From positions 1,612 through 65,611 of the forward strand of contig JAMCSN010000229.1 in the NCBI GenBank assembly GCA_023381535.1: 64,000 nt of DNA, written 5' to 3'. Within the stretch, counting starts at the first letter, position 1. Every line of letters starts with the position of its first letter. The DNA is from Bacteroidota bacterium. Its GTDB lineage: Bacteria > Bacteroidota > Ignavibacteria > Ignavibacteriales > Melioribacteraceae. Below are positions 36,807 through 45,663 of the stretch, one piece after another. A model generated the notes under the pieces. The model made no database searches and had not been told where the DNA came from. It was given only the letters and a program-made list of their open reading frames with translations. Made by a program: the position numbers and the translations under genes.

Positions 36807-37184
36807 TTACTTATTCTCGTCAATCCATTTCTCAATATCACTCACAACTTTATCAAGCTTAAACCGCACATCAAAATCATCAAACCGTAAAAAGCGAACA
36901 CCGAGACTTTCCAATCTCTTTTGTCTTTCTTCATCAGCATCTTCATTTCCATAATGACTCTCGCCGTCAATCTCAATCGCCAATTGCAAATCTTTGCAAT
37001 AGAAATCAACTATGTAATTATCAATTGGCCTTTGTCGGTCGAAATCGAAACCCCGAACTTTCTTCCTTTTCAGTTCATTCCATAACATTATTTCTGTTAA
37101 CGTGCTATTCTTTCGGAGTTCCCTTGCGAGCTCTTTTAGATGAGGTTTATATGGAATGATTTTTCTTCTCATCAGAAGAATCAT
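36807..37184 (-). CDS. DUF559 family protein (Vsr/PD-(D/E)XK-like)
   Basis: A 125-residue protein of the DUF559 family, which has the fold of very-short-patch-repair endonucleases. Seen: 'ARELRKNSTLTEIMLWNELK', 'GFDFDRQRPIDNYIVDFYC', and 'QLAIEIDGESHY' followed by 'RQKRLESLGVRFLRFDD', with the acidic residues and 'EID' expected for a PD-(D/E)XK active site. Its biochemical role is not established. Its ATG overlaps the MscS stop (TAATG), so it is translated from the same message; ATG at 37172 is an alternative start. Both it and the adjacent repeat are absent from any functional context that would explain them. Confidence 0.85.
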   Translation of the reverse strand: MILLMRRKIIPYKPHLKELARELRKNSTLTEIMLWNELKRKKVRGFDFDRQRPIDNYIVDFYCKDLQLAIEIDGESHYGNEDADEERQKRLESLGVRFLRFDDFDVRFKLDKVVSDIEKWIDENK

Positions 37185-38230
37185 TATTGTTTATTGACGA
37201 ACACGGTTTGCGTCGGGTACGCAAATTCAATTCCGAGTTTTTCGAACTGTTCGTAAATCTCGACGTTAATCTTTTCCTGCGTGTCCATATATTTTGTATA
37301 ATCTGCGGTCAGAATAAAATATACAATTTCATAATTGAGACTTGAGTTGCCGAAACTTTGAAAATGCGCGCGATCGAACTTTGCCAATTCTTGTTTTTCA
37401 ATTATGCTTTTGATTACGCCGGGAATCGTCTTTAACAGTTTGGATTTAGTTTGATACGTAACGCCAAGATTAAAAACGACTCTTCTTGTTTCCATACGTT
37501 TGTAATTGTGGAGAACGGAGCTGGTTAGCTTCGAATTCGTCACGATCAATTGTTCGCCGGATAACGAACGCACGCGCGTTGTTTTGATTCCTATTTTTTC
37601 AATCGTTCCGGCATTCTCATCGAACGTTATGAAGTCGCCGATTTCAACCGGGCGGTCGAAGAAAATTACAAAGTAGCTGAAGAGGTCGCCAAGTATTGCC
37701 TGCGCGGCAAGTGCGACTGCAATGCCGCTTATGCCGAGCCCGGCTACGATTGTTGAAATTTGAAAGCCGAGGTTATCGAGAAGGAAAAGTAAGCCGATAA
37801 TCCATATTACAAAATTCAAAAATGATAGAAGCGGTTTAAGTCTTTTGCCGTCTTCACCGCCTCTTTTTTCTTCGAAATACTTGCCGAGAAAATAATCCAG
37901 GGCGGTTACGGAAAATCTGATGACGAAAATTGTCAGCAGTAATTCATAAACCAATTCGATTATTTTATTGAAAGTTTTTCCGAAACTTAGAAACTCGAAG
38001 GCAACGTAAAGTGCGCCGAAGTAAAGAGCGGGTATCAAAAATTTGTTGATGCTTTTGGCAATAAATTGAAGCCGTTTCCCATTCCCGTCGGTTTTCTTCT
38101 TTTGAATTTTGGTCAGAACAATTTTCTTGATCACCTGAGTGACAATAATGGTAAGGATAATTACGGCTGCGGCTACAATATAATCCCTTACTGTGTTTCC
38201 CCAGTATTTGGTTTCCCAAAAATTATTCAT
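37184..38230 (-). CDS. Small-conductance mechanosensitive channel (MscS family)
   Basis: A 348-residue inner-membrane channel that opens under membrane tension to release osmolytes. Three to four N-terminal membrane helices (from 'YIVAAAVIILTIIVTQVI') lead to the pore helix and beta domain 'VALAAQAILGDLFSYFVIFF', then 'RPVEIGDFITFD' and 'TTRVRSLSGEQLIVTNSKL', the most conserved MscS segment. The C-terminal domain is complete. It is first in a two-gene unit with the DUF559 gene. Confidence 0.94.
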   Translation of the reverse strand: MNNFWETKYWGNTVRDYIVAAAVIILTIIVTQVIKKIVLTKIQKKKTDGNGKRLQFIAKSINKFLIPALYFGALYVAFEFLSFGKTFNKIIELVYELLLTIFVIRFSVTALDYFLGKYFEEKRGGEDGKRLKPLLSFLNFVIWIIGLLFLLDNLGFQISTIVAGLGISGIAVALAAQAILGDLFSYFVIFFDRPVEIGDFITFDENAGTIEKIGIKTTRVRSLSGEQLIVTNSKLTSSVLHNYKRMETRRVVFNLGVTYQTKSKLLKTIPGVIKSIIEKQELAKFDRAHFQSFGNSSLNYEIVYFILTADYTKYMDTQEKINVEIYEQFEKLGIEFAYPTQTVFVNKQ

Positions 38231-38362
38231 TTCGTTTCTCTCATTTTGCTTTTCAAAAATAGCTAATCATGGATAATGATTCTCGATCGATTTGATCTTC
38301 GGAGAAAATCTTACGGTAAAATAAAACTGCGGACGATTGTTCTATCGGAAAAACTTTTTTGT

Positions 38363-38536
38363 TTACCTGCTCTTTTTTGGTTTACGTTTGAACCCGTCCG
38401 ATAGAACCCCAAGCGCTACAAGAGCGATGGCGAAAGCAATTCCGCCTTCATTTGGTGTAACGATTCGAGTTAAAATTAATGCGGCTATAACAATACAAGC
38501 TGAAAGAAATATAATGCTGGCTAGTTTACCACTCAT
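38363..38536 (-). CDS. Small membrane protein (57 residues)
   Basis: ATG at 38536 is preceded by GGACGGAGG at good spacing, and the 57-codon frame reads MSGKLASIIFLSACIVIAAL... with two hydrophobic stretches (about 6-24 and 32-45) and a basic tail (KRKPKKSR). It is probably an inner-membrane protein with two helices. I recognise no family. It lies between the MscS gene and the OB-fold lipoprotein, all minus strand. Confidence 0.7.
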   Translation of the reverse strand: MSGKLASIIFLSACIVIAALILTRIVTPNEGGIAFAIALVALGVLSDGFKRKPKKSR

Positions 38537-38683
38537 TTTTCCTCCGTCCTATCGGCAAGGTAGAATTTTTAAGAAAATTAGTTGACCGCTCAATTACACG
38601 AAAGAATATCCGAATCCAATAAGAAAAAATCAAATTGCTTTGGAACCATATCGTTTCAAAATTTATTCAGCAGCAGCGGAAAT

Positions 38684-38711
38684 AAAAAAGGCTGTCTTGA
38701 TTGGCAGCCTT
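38684..38711 (-). terminator. Terminator after the OB-fold lipoprotein gene
   Basis: On the minus strand AAGGCTG and CAGCCTT pair, with a T-run following (TTTTTT). It ends the OB-fold lipoprotein gene just upstream of the small membrane protein. Confidence 0.82.
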
Positions 38712-38734
38712 CAAGTTAAAATCGCGTAAAAATT

Positions 38735-39433
38735 CTAAAGTTTCTTCGCATCTTCCAAAAGCACTTTGTATGAATAACCGTAACCGAAATCTTTGTTCGC
38801 CGAAACTGTTCCTTTCAGTGTAACTACTTGTCCAACGTTTAATGTTTCGTTTGTCGTAACGGTTAAATCGTAATCCGCGCCGCTGCTTGTTCCGTCTTGA
38901 ATGTGAACCCAATTCTTATTCATGATTCCGTTGTTGACTTTCACAACTTTACCCTTGATCGTAACGACTTGGTTCACATAAGAATTTATGCCGCTGTAAA
39001 GTTGAGAAATTGTTACACCACCAGCAGCTTTATCAACGGTGATGTTCTGTTTTTCGATGTTTGGTTTTTGCGGAGTTGCCTTAATTGATGAACCGGCATC
39101 TGCAGGCGGAATCTTGCTGATGTTATCAACAAAAAATAGTGAATCAAATTTTCGTTTTAATTCTTTGCTCTCGAAATTTTTCATTTCCATTGCATGTTCA
39201 TAATACAATGTTTCGCCCGCCTTAGTATCCATTGTTGTTACCGCCATCCAATAATCTTTTTCACCTTCTTTGGCGTGAATGTAAGTGTAGCCGCTTACCT
39301 GAATTGCTTCTTCGACAACAACTTGGTGAACATTCGGATTAGCTGCCGTCTGCGGTTTTTGTTCTTCCTTCTTTGAACAAGCCATCAAAACAAAAATCGT
39401 GAGAATCGAAATTATCATTAACTTGAAACGCAT
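38735..39433 (-). CDS. Lipoprotein with OB-fold domain
   Basis: A 232-residue lipoprotein (lipobox 'FVLMACSK'). The N-terminal half ('VSGYTYIHAKEGEKDYWMAV', 'GETLYYEHAMEMKNF') resembles repeats found in NrfJ-like or GW-type exported proteins; the C-terminal half is an OB-fold ('VTIKGKVVKVNNGIMNKNWVHI', 'DYDLTVTTNETLNVGQVVTLKG') of the nucleic-acid-binding type used here in the envelope. Function is unknown. It is a single gene, with a good terminator. Confidence 0.8.
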   Translation of the reverse strand: MRFKLMIISILTIFVLMACSKKEEQKPQTAANPNVHQVVVEEAIQVSGYTYIHAKEGEKDYWMAVTTMDTKAGETLYYEHAMEMKNFESKELKRKFDSLFFVDNISKIPPADAGSSIKATPQKPNIEKQNITVDKAAGGVTISQLYSGINSYVNQVVTIKGKVVKVNNGIMNKNWVHIQDGTSSGADYDLTVTTNETLNVGQVVTLKGTVSANKDFGYGYSYKVLLEDAKKL

Positions 39434-39505
39434 TCTATTTTTCCTTTTAATAGTGTGAAAATTGCTGTGTCAAATATAAGAAAAAGAAATACGGCGGTTG
39501 AAATG

Positions 39506-40957
39506 TTAGTTGGAATTTAAACTACACGCATCACAGTTGCCGCATGCCGGTTCGCCCGGAAAACCAAAGTACTCCGAAATAAAAACCCGGCGGCACGTGA
39601 CAGACTTAAAATAATTTACTACAGAGAGAAGTTTCTTATTGTCGTTGGTAAGTTTCTCTTTTAGATAATGATCGTCATGAAGCTGATGCGGAAGCTCATC
39701 CACTACTTTTAAATTTTTTGTCTCAACAGTGCCTTCCGTTACGCCGTATCTGTCTAACATCGCCAGAACGGTTTCAACACGGAAATCGTTTCTGTCTTTA
39801 AAACTCATCTGCTCGCGTAAATAGTCAACGCCTTCGGCATTCGTGCGCTCCAAATTATTCCGCAGAAGATCAAACATGCGCGAGTAATAATCGGCATCCG
39901 GGTTTGCCCATTTTATGAATTCCATTTGCGTATAAAGATCCTGCTGATTGTAGAGCAGCATGCAGAGCGAATCTTTTCCGTCTCTTCCTGCTCTGCCGAT
40001 TTCTTGATAGTATGATTCAATTGAAGACGGAACCTCGGCGTGAATCACAAAACGAATGTCGGGTTTATCAATTCCCATTCCGAATGCGTTTGTTGCAAGA
40101 ATTAAATTTATTTTGCCGGAAAGAAAATCTCTTTGGGTTTGTTTTCGTTTTTGTGCGTCAAGTTTTCCGTGATAGATGCCGTGCCGGTAACCTTTGTCGC
40201 CGAGTATCTGGGAATAGTATTCCAGTTTTTTTATCAACGCAAAATAAATTATTCCGGGACCGTTATACTTATCCAAGATTTTGTAAATCGCGTTCAAAGT
40301 TTCTTTTTCATCGTAAATGTCGGCTGTTTCCAAGCGCAAGTTTGGACGGTGAATTCCTTCGTGGAAAATTTTTATTTCACCTTTTTGAAGTCCGAGTTTT
40401 GCAATAATGTCTTTTTGAACAGCCGGTGTTGCCGTTGCGGTGAGCGCGATTGTCAGCGGGTTGTTTAGCAGTTCTCTAAACTCGGCGATGCGTGAATAAT
40501 CCGGGCGGAAATCATGTCCCCATTCCGAGATACAATGCGCTTCATCCACCGCCAGCATCGAAACGTTTGCGGTTTTAATCGCTTCAATAAATTCATGCTT
40601 GCGGAATCTTTCCGGTGTCACGTAGAGAAGTTTTATTTTTCCATCAACGAACTTTTTTAATCTTTCTTTTCTTCGTTCCGGCGCAACGGTTGAGTTGATG
40701 AATTCTGCCGGTATGTTTTTCTTCTTCAACGCGTCAACTTGATCTTGCATCAAAGCGATAAGCGGACTGATAACTATTGTTCCGCCTTCAAACAGTAACG
40801 CGGGGAGCTGATAACAAATCGATTTACCGCCGCCTGTTGGCATTAACACCAAACAATGTTTGTGTTCGTTGGTCAATCGATCGACAATTTTTTCCTGCTC
40901 GCCGCGGAAAGACGAGTGACCGAAATATTTTTTTAGCGTTTCTAACGGATTCAGCAT
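39506..40957 (-). CDS. recQ: ATP-dependent DNA helicase RecQ (short form)
   Basis: A 3'-5' DNA helicase of recombination and repair. Superfamily-2 motifs are clear: Walker A 'MPTGGGKSICYQLPALL', 'AVDEAHCISEWGHDFRPDY', 'LTATATPAVQKDI', 'TNAFGMGIDKPDIRFVIH' and 'QEIGRAGRDGKDS'. The C-terminus holds the RecQ zinc-site cysteines ('CRR.F', 'CGNCDAC'). At 483 residues it ends directly after the zinc domain, without a winged-helix or HRDC domain, so it is a shortened RecQ. Confidence 0.95.
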   Translation of the reverse strand: MLNPLETLKKYFGHSSFRGEQEKIVDRLTNEHKHCLVLMPTGGGKSICYQLPALLFEGGTIVISPLIALMQDQVDALKKKNIPAEFINSTVAPERRKERLKKFVDGKIKLLYVTPERFRKHEFIEAIKTANVSMLAVDEAHCISEWGHDFRPDYSRIAEFRELLNNPLTIALTATATPAVQKDIIAKLGLQKGEIKIFHEGIHRPNLRLETADIYDEKETLNAIYKILDKYNGPGIIYFALIKKLEYYSQILGDKGYRHGIYHGKLDAQKRKQTQRDFLSGKINLILATNAFGMGIDKPDIRFVIHAEVPSSIESYYQEIGRAGRDGKDSLCMLLYNQQDLYTQMEFIKWANPDADYYSRMFDLLRNNLERTNAEGVDYLREQMSFKDRNDFRVETVLAMLDRYGVTEGTVETKNLKVVDELPHQLHDDHYLKEKLTNDNKKLLSVVNYFKSVTCRRVFISEYFGFPGEPACGNCDACSLNSN

Positions 40958-41047
40958 ATCAGTTTATGAATTTGATATTCAAATTTATGATTAATTGAGG
41001 AGAGTAGGAGAATTTTCATTAATATTCGGAGTGAAATTATAAAGTAG

Positions 41048-42238
41048 GTGAAAAGTTTGGGCAAAGTTATTCTTAGAAAGAACGAAGAGAGAAGAGTAAA
41101 GCAAGGGCATCTCTGGGTCTTCAGCAATGAAATAGAGAAAAGAGTGGAGAGTGATGAAGGTAGAGTAATGAGTGGTGATATAGTTGAAGTGTACGATTTT
41201 AAAAACAATTTCATTGGTAGTGGGTTTTACAACGCCAACTCACTAATAGCCGTCCGCATTATTTCGTACGAAAAAAAAATTGATCTCGAACAATTGTTCA
41301 AGACGCGGCTTCATCACGCGTTTGAATTCCGCAAAACAGTTTATCCTGCCCGCGATTCGTTCAGAATGGTTTTCAGCGAAAGCGATTTCTTACCCGGACT
41401 AATAATTGACAAATACAACGGAACCTTTGTTCTGCAAGTTTATTCAGCAGGGATAGAAAGAAATTTGGAGCTGATAACAAAAATTCTGCAAGAAGATTTT
41501 TCCGCTCACAATATCTTAACGAAGAACGAAGAATACTTCCGCAAGTTGGAAGGATTGTCCACCGAAGACAAAGTATTATTCGGCGGCGTTAACGAAGAGA
41601 TTATTTCCGACGGTACGGTAAAGTATAAAATCAATTTTTCTACCGGGCATAAGACCGGATTTTATTTTGATCAATGCGACAACAGGCAATTCATCGGTCA
41701 ATTTTGCAGCGGCAAAACTTTTTTAGATTGCTTTTGCAACTCCGGCGGTTTCGGTCTTCATGCTGCACGTGGCGGTGCGACTGAAGTTTCGTTTGTAGAT
41801 TCATCCGTTGAAGAGATAAAAAATGCCCGGCAGAATTTTGAATTGAACGGACTAACATGCCGTTCAGAATTTATTCAAAGCGATGTGTTTGATTATCTGG
41901 AACAGTGCAAAGATGAGAGAAAAACATTCGACATAATAAATTTAGATCCGCAGGCATTTGCCAAAAGCAAAAAAAGTTTAACAAAAGGAATTAAAGGTTA
42001 TGAAAAGCTAAACCATCTTGTGATGGAACTGCTTAATGAGGAAGGATTGCTTTTTACTTCGTCATGCTCTTACCATTTGAAAGAAGAAATGTTTTTGAAT
42101 CTTCTCAACAATGCGGCAATTAAAGCCGGCAAGCAAATTCAGCTGTTTCATTTCAACAATGCGTCAATGGATCATCCCTCGCTTCCGGCAATGGAAGAAA
42201 CGACATATCTGAAATTTGCGGCGGTTAGAATTCGATAA
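41048..42238 (+). CDS. Class I SAM-dependent rRNA methyltransferase, RlmI family
   Basis: A 396-residue 23S rRNA m5C methyltransferase of the RlmI type: an N-terminal PUA domain ('GKVILRKNEERRVKQGHLWVFSNEI'), a middle domain ('FLPGLIIDKYNGTFVLQ', 'STGHKTGFYFDQCDNR') and a Rossmann domain ('FLDCFCNSGGFGLHAARGGA'). The motif usually written LDPPAFAK is 'LDPQAFAK' here. GTG start with GTAGG just upstream. It diverges from recQ. Confidence 0.92.
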   Translation: MKSLGKVILRKNEERRVKQGHLWVFSNEIEKRVESDEGRVMSGDIVEVYDFKNNFIGSGFYNANSLIAVRIISYEKKIDLEQLFKTRLHHAFEFRKTVYPARDSFRMVFSESDFLPGLIIDKYNGTFVLQVYSAGIERNLELITKILQEDFSAHNILTKNEEYFRKLEGLSTEDKVLFGGVNEEIISDGTVKYKINFSTGHKTGFYFDQCDNRQFIGQFCSGKTFLDCFCNSGGFGLHAARGGATEVSFVDSSVEEIKNARQNFELNGLTCRSEFIQSDVFDYLEQCKDERKTFDIINLDPQAFAKSKKSLTKGIKGYEKLNHLVMELLNEEGLLFTSSCSYHLKEEMFLNLLNNAAIKAGKQIQLFHFNNASMDHPSLPAMEETTYLKFAAVRIR

Positions 42239-42262
42239 AAAAATCCCGGCATAACCGGGATT
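42236..42262 (-). terminator. Terminator between convergent genes
   Basis: AATCCCGG and CCGGGATT form an 8-bp stem; on the minus strand it is followed by a T-run, so it mainly ends the efflux operon, and it also lies 2 bp past the methyltransferase stop. Confidence 0.88.
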
Positions 42263-42286
42263 AATTTCAACAATTGTTGCAGCTTA

Positions 42287-43621
42287 TCAATTTGTTTTTA
42301 ATAATCCAATTGCGCTCAAAAGTCCGAACTGTTTGTAAACATAATTTGATTCGGCGGCGATTTCATTATTCATTGCCTGCACATAATCTCTGTATGCCTG
42401 TTGCTGATCAATGAAAGTTGCTGAACCGATTATGTACGAATCTCTTTTGATCGACCAAGTTTCTTTGGATGATTTCACGGCAGCTTTCGTCACGTTGAGT
42501 TGGAGTTGTGCCGTCTGCAAATCTATCACCGCATTTTTAACATCGCTTTTAATTTGGCGTTCCAGCGCAGCCAAATCCTCATTTGTATTTTCAATTTGTA
42601 CCTGGGCAGACTGAATTGAAAAGTCCGTATTCCAGTGTGAGAAAATCGGGAAGTTCAACGACAAGCCAACGCTATAAACTTTTCTTGTGAACAAGTCGGA
42701 TGGACTAGTAGAACTGGTTGACAAACTGTAATTACCCGACAGACTAGGGAAGAGTCCGCTTCTTGCAATCGTTAATTGATATTCTGCGCTTGCTAATTTT
42801 GCTTTCTGACTTTGGTAATCGTTCCGATTGCTTAATGCGGTTTGATAAACGGTCTGCAAGTCATTCAAGTACTTCGAAACTTCCGGCAAGTAAGTGGAAT
42901 CCATCTCAAAAGAATAATCTTTCAACACATCCTTGGATAAATAATTCAGCAAACCGATCTTTGCCTTTTCAAAATTATTTTTTGCCTGAAGGTATGTAAG
43001 CTGAGAGTTTGAAGTTTGATATTCTTGAGAATAAAGATCGGCATTGGTTACCATTTTAAGATCATACATTTCCTTCACTTTGTTTAGCATATCGGAATTG
43101 TATTTCTGATCTTCCTGCTGAAAACTTAAAATCTTTTCGTCGTTGATAACGGTGACAAAAAGATTTACCGTTTGAAGAACAACATCTTGACGAAGTTTTT
43201 CCAAATCGAACTTTGCCGTTTGGAGATCGTTCTTTTGCATGCTGATATTTGTGAGTGTCGATAATCCGTCAAATAGCGTAACATTTCCGCCGAGCGATAA
43301 GCTATAATTTCTGGTATCGGTTTGCGAGGGACCTAAATTTTGAGGTTCGCCGAAAAAGTTAACGACGGTTGTACCTTGACTGTTACTCGTGCGTTGCCAA
43401 TTCCAACCTCCGTTAAAACTCAAAGTCGGAATTAAATTTCCGTATGCATTCTTTACGGCAGCGTCCGAAGTCTGTAAACTATTTGTGCTTTTTATAATTG
43501 AAGTGTTTTGATTCAGAGCAATCGTTATTGCCTGACTCAGCGTAATTTTGTCTTGCGCGTTTGATACATTCACACTTACAAAAGAAAAAAGTAGTAAAAG
43601 AATTATTGCTTTGAATTTCAT
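42287..43621 (-). CDS. TolC-family outer membrane efflux protein
   Basis: A coiled-coil outer-membrane channel partner of tripartite pumps. I use ATG 43621 because a signal peptide ('MKFKAIILLLLFSFVSVNVSNAQ') starts there; a longer frame to 43684 would overlap the permease gene by 20 bp and place extra hydrophilic residues before it. The mature part repeats 'SQAITIALNQNTSI' and long amphipathic helices ('DLAALERQIKSDVKNAVIDL'), as in TolC. It is the last gene of the operon. Confidence 0.9.
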   Translation of the reverse strand: MKFKAIILLLLFSFVSVNVSNAQDKITLSQAITIALNQNTSIIKSTNSLQTSDAAVKNAYGNLIPTLSFNGGWNWQRTSNSQGTTVVNFFGEPQNLGPSQTDTRNYSLSLGGNVTLFDGLSTLTNISMQKNDLQTAKFDLEKLRQDVVLQTVNLFVTVINDEKILSFQQEDQKYNSDMLNKVKEMYDLKMVTNADLYSQEYQTSNSQLTYLQAKNNFEKAKIGLLNYLSKDVLKDYSFEMDSTYLPEVSKYLNDLQTVYQTALSNRNDYQSQKAKLASAEYQLTIARSGLFPSLSGNYSLSTSSTSPSDLFTRKVYSVGLSLNFPIFSHWNTDFSIQSAQVQIENTNEDLAALERQIKSDVKNAVIDLQTAQLQLNVTKAAVKSSKETWSIKRDSYIIGSATFIDQQQAYRDYVQAMNNEIAAESNYVYKQFGLLSAIGLLKTN

Positions 43622-43664
43622 CAAATCATTCCAAGATTTTTGTAAACAAAATATTTTGTGTTCG

Positions 43665-44882
43665 TTATTCATATCTAAGTGCATCGATTGGATTTAATCC
43701 GGCAGCTTTTCGAGCCGGATAGAATCCGAAAAATATTCCGATAGCGCCTGCAAACCCGAATGCAATCATTATTACCTGCGGTTTTATATATGCCGACTGA
43801 TCCGTGTAATGATTTAAGAGATAAGTTATTAGAAACGAAAGCAGCACGCCGATTATTCCTCCCGTTAAACTCAACACAATTGCTTCAGTCAAGAATTGAA
43901 TCAAAATATCCGACGCTCTTGCACCAATAGAAAGACGAATTCCGATTTCGCGCGTTCTTTCCGTAACCGATACGAGCATTATGTTCATAATTCCGATACC
44001 TCCGACAACAAGCGATACGCCTGCTACAGATGCGAGAAGTATGGTAAGCACACGCGAAGTTTGTGTTGCAGCTTCCGTGATATCGGATTGGTCGCGTATG
44101 GTAAAATCATCCGGCTCGCCCTGCGTTAGTTTATGTGATTCCCGCATGATGCCCTTTAGTTCCTCAATGGTGGCTGGAATTTTTTCACTCGATTGCGCGC
44201 TTACCTGAATTGAACTAATAAATTTTCCCCCGGCAAGACGATCTAAAACTGTTCGTGACGGTGCCAATATAACATCGTCATTACTTGTTCCAACCGAAGA
44301 CTGACCTTTGGAGGTAAGCACACCTATCACTTTGAAAGGTACGCTTCGTATTCTTATTGTCTGTCCAATTGGATCGTCGTTAGGAAATAAATTTTTTACA
44401 ACATCGGTGCCCAAAACGCAAACCTTGTTTCTGGATGTTACATCTCTCTCTGTAAAGAATTCTCCGCTTTCCAAAGGCCATTCACGAATATCGAGATAAT
44501 CCGGCGAAACACCCTGAACCATAGTAAACCAGTTTCCGATTCCGCCTATTACCTGTGCTCTTGCCATAACAACCGGAGAAACGGCTTTTGCAAGAGTAGA
44601 TTGAGATGTGATTTTATCCACGTCATCAAATGTAAATCTATTAAAAGTTCCGGCACCGCCTCTAACGCCGCCGGTATTCGACGCGCCGGGTGTAATAATT
44701 ATCAGATTGGTTCCAAGTGATGCAATTTGCTGCTCAACTTTTAATTGCGCGCCGTCTCCAATTGCAACCATCACAACAACCGCTGCAACACCAATAATAA
44801 TTCCGAGTGCAGTGAGCAAACTTCTCATCCGTGATTTCAGAATACTTTTTGTTGCTACCTTAAAAATTACTTTTGCCTTCAT
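43665..44882 (-). CDS. MacB-type ABC transporter permease
   Basis: A 405-residue inner-membrane permease: N-terminal helix ('MRSLLTALGIIIGVAAVVVMVAIG'), a large periplasmic MacB-core domain (about 60-270), and three C-terminal helices with the FtsX-like segment 'GGIGIMNIMLVSVTERTREIGI'. It has no fused ATPase; that is the separate gene upstream. Its start lies 12 bp after the ATPase stop. Together with the adaptor and TolC-like proteins it should move a drug, lipid or peptide from the periplasm outward; the substrate is unknown. Confidence 0.93.
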   Translation of the reverse strand: MKAKVIFKVATKSILKSRMRSLLTALGIIIGVAAVVVMVAIGDGAQLKVEQQIASLGTNLIIITPGASNTGGVRGGAGTFNRFTFDDVDKITSQSTLAKAVSPVVMARAQVIGGIGNWFTMVQGVSPDYLDIREWPLESGEFFTERDVTSRNKVCVLGTDVVKNLFPNDDPIGQTIRIRSVPFKVIGVLTSKGQSSVGTSNDDVILAPSRTVLDRLAGGKFISSIQVSAQSSEKIPATIEELKGIMRESHKLTQGEPDDFTIRDQSDITEAATQTSRVLTILLASVAGVSLVVGGIGIMNIMLVSVTERTREIGIRLSIGARASDILIQFLTEAIVLSLTGGIIGVLLSFLITYLLNHYTDQSAYIKPQVIMIAFGFAGAIGIFFGFYPARKAAGLNPIDALRYE

Positions 44883-44894
44883 AGTACGTTTCCT

Positions 44895-45647
44895 TTAATC
44901 TTCTATTGTTGCATCGGCTTCAATTCTTTTTAATTCTTCTTCGGCGTTCAGGCGATCTTTGATGAAATAATCTTTTATCACTCGTCCGTCACGCATTTCT
45001 ACAATGCGTTTGGCAAACGAAGCGAAATCTCTTTCGTGCGTAACCATTACAATAGTAATTCCTTCATCATTTAATTTTTGAAAGAGATTAAAAACTTCAA
45101 CCGATGTTCTGCTATCTAAATTTCCGGTCGGTTCATCGGCAAGAATCATTGCGGGCTCGTTGACGAGTGCGCGTGCAATTGCAACTCTTTGCTGCTGACC
45201 GCCGGATAATTGACTTGGAATATGATGCATGCGATCACCAAGCCCAACTCTTTTCAAAGCTTCAATTGCCTGGCTGTCTTGTTTTTTTATTTTTTCGGCA
45301 CGGTCGTACATTAAAGGCAATTCAACATTTTCAAGAGCAGTTGTTCTTGGCAGCAAATTAAATCCCTGGAATACAAAACCGATTTTTTGATTTCGTATGT
45401 CGGCGTATTCATTCTTGCTCATCTTGCTTGTGTTGTGTCCATCAAGAAAATATTCGCCTGATGTGGGCATGTCAAGACAGCCGAGTAAATTCATGAGAGT
45501 AGATTTACCGGAACCTGAAGCGCCCATAATAGCAACAAACTCTCCCTGTTTTATCGAAAGATTAACGTGTTTTAATGCTGGTACATCGATGTCGCCGACT
45601 CTGTATGTCTTTGTTAGGTCTTTAGTATTAATGATTATATTTTCCAA
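44895..45647 (-). CDS. MacB-type ABC transporter ATP-binding protein
   Basis: The ATPase of the efflux system, about 250 residues. Walker A 'GASGSGKSTLMNLLGCL', 'LSGGQQQRVAIARALVNEP' and 'ADEPTGNLDSRTSVEV' are present, of the LolD/MacB class. A frame to ATG 45740 overlaps the adaptor gene by 77 bp and adds a non-conserved stretch; TTG 45647 with GGAG upstream (45656-45661) fits the family start 'LENIIINTKDLTKTY' better, and I use it. Confidence 0.92.
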   Translation of the reverse strand: MENIIINTKDLTKTYRVGDIDVPALKHVNLSIKQGEFVAIMGASGSGKSTLMNLLGCLDMPTSGEYFLDGHNTSKMSKNEYADIRNQKIGFVFQGFNLLPRTTALENVELPLMYDRAEKIKKQDSQAIEALKRVGLGDRMHHIPSQLSGGQQQRVAIARALVNEPAMILADEPTGNLDSRTSVEVFNLFQKLNDEGITIVMVTHERDFASFAKRIVEMRDGRVIKDYFIKDRLNAEEELKRIEADATIED

Positions 45648-45663
45648 TATGTAGTCTCCAGTT

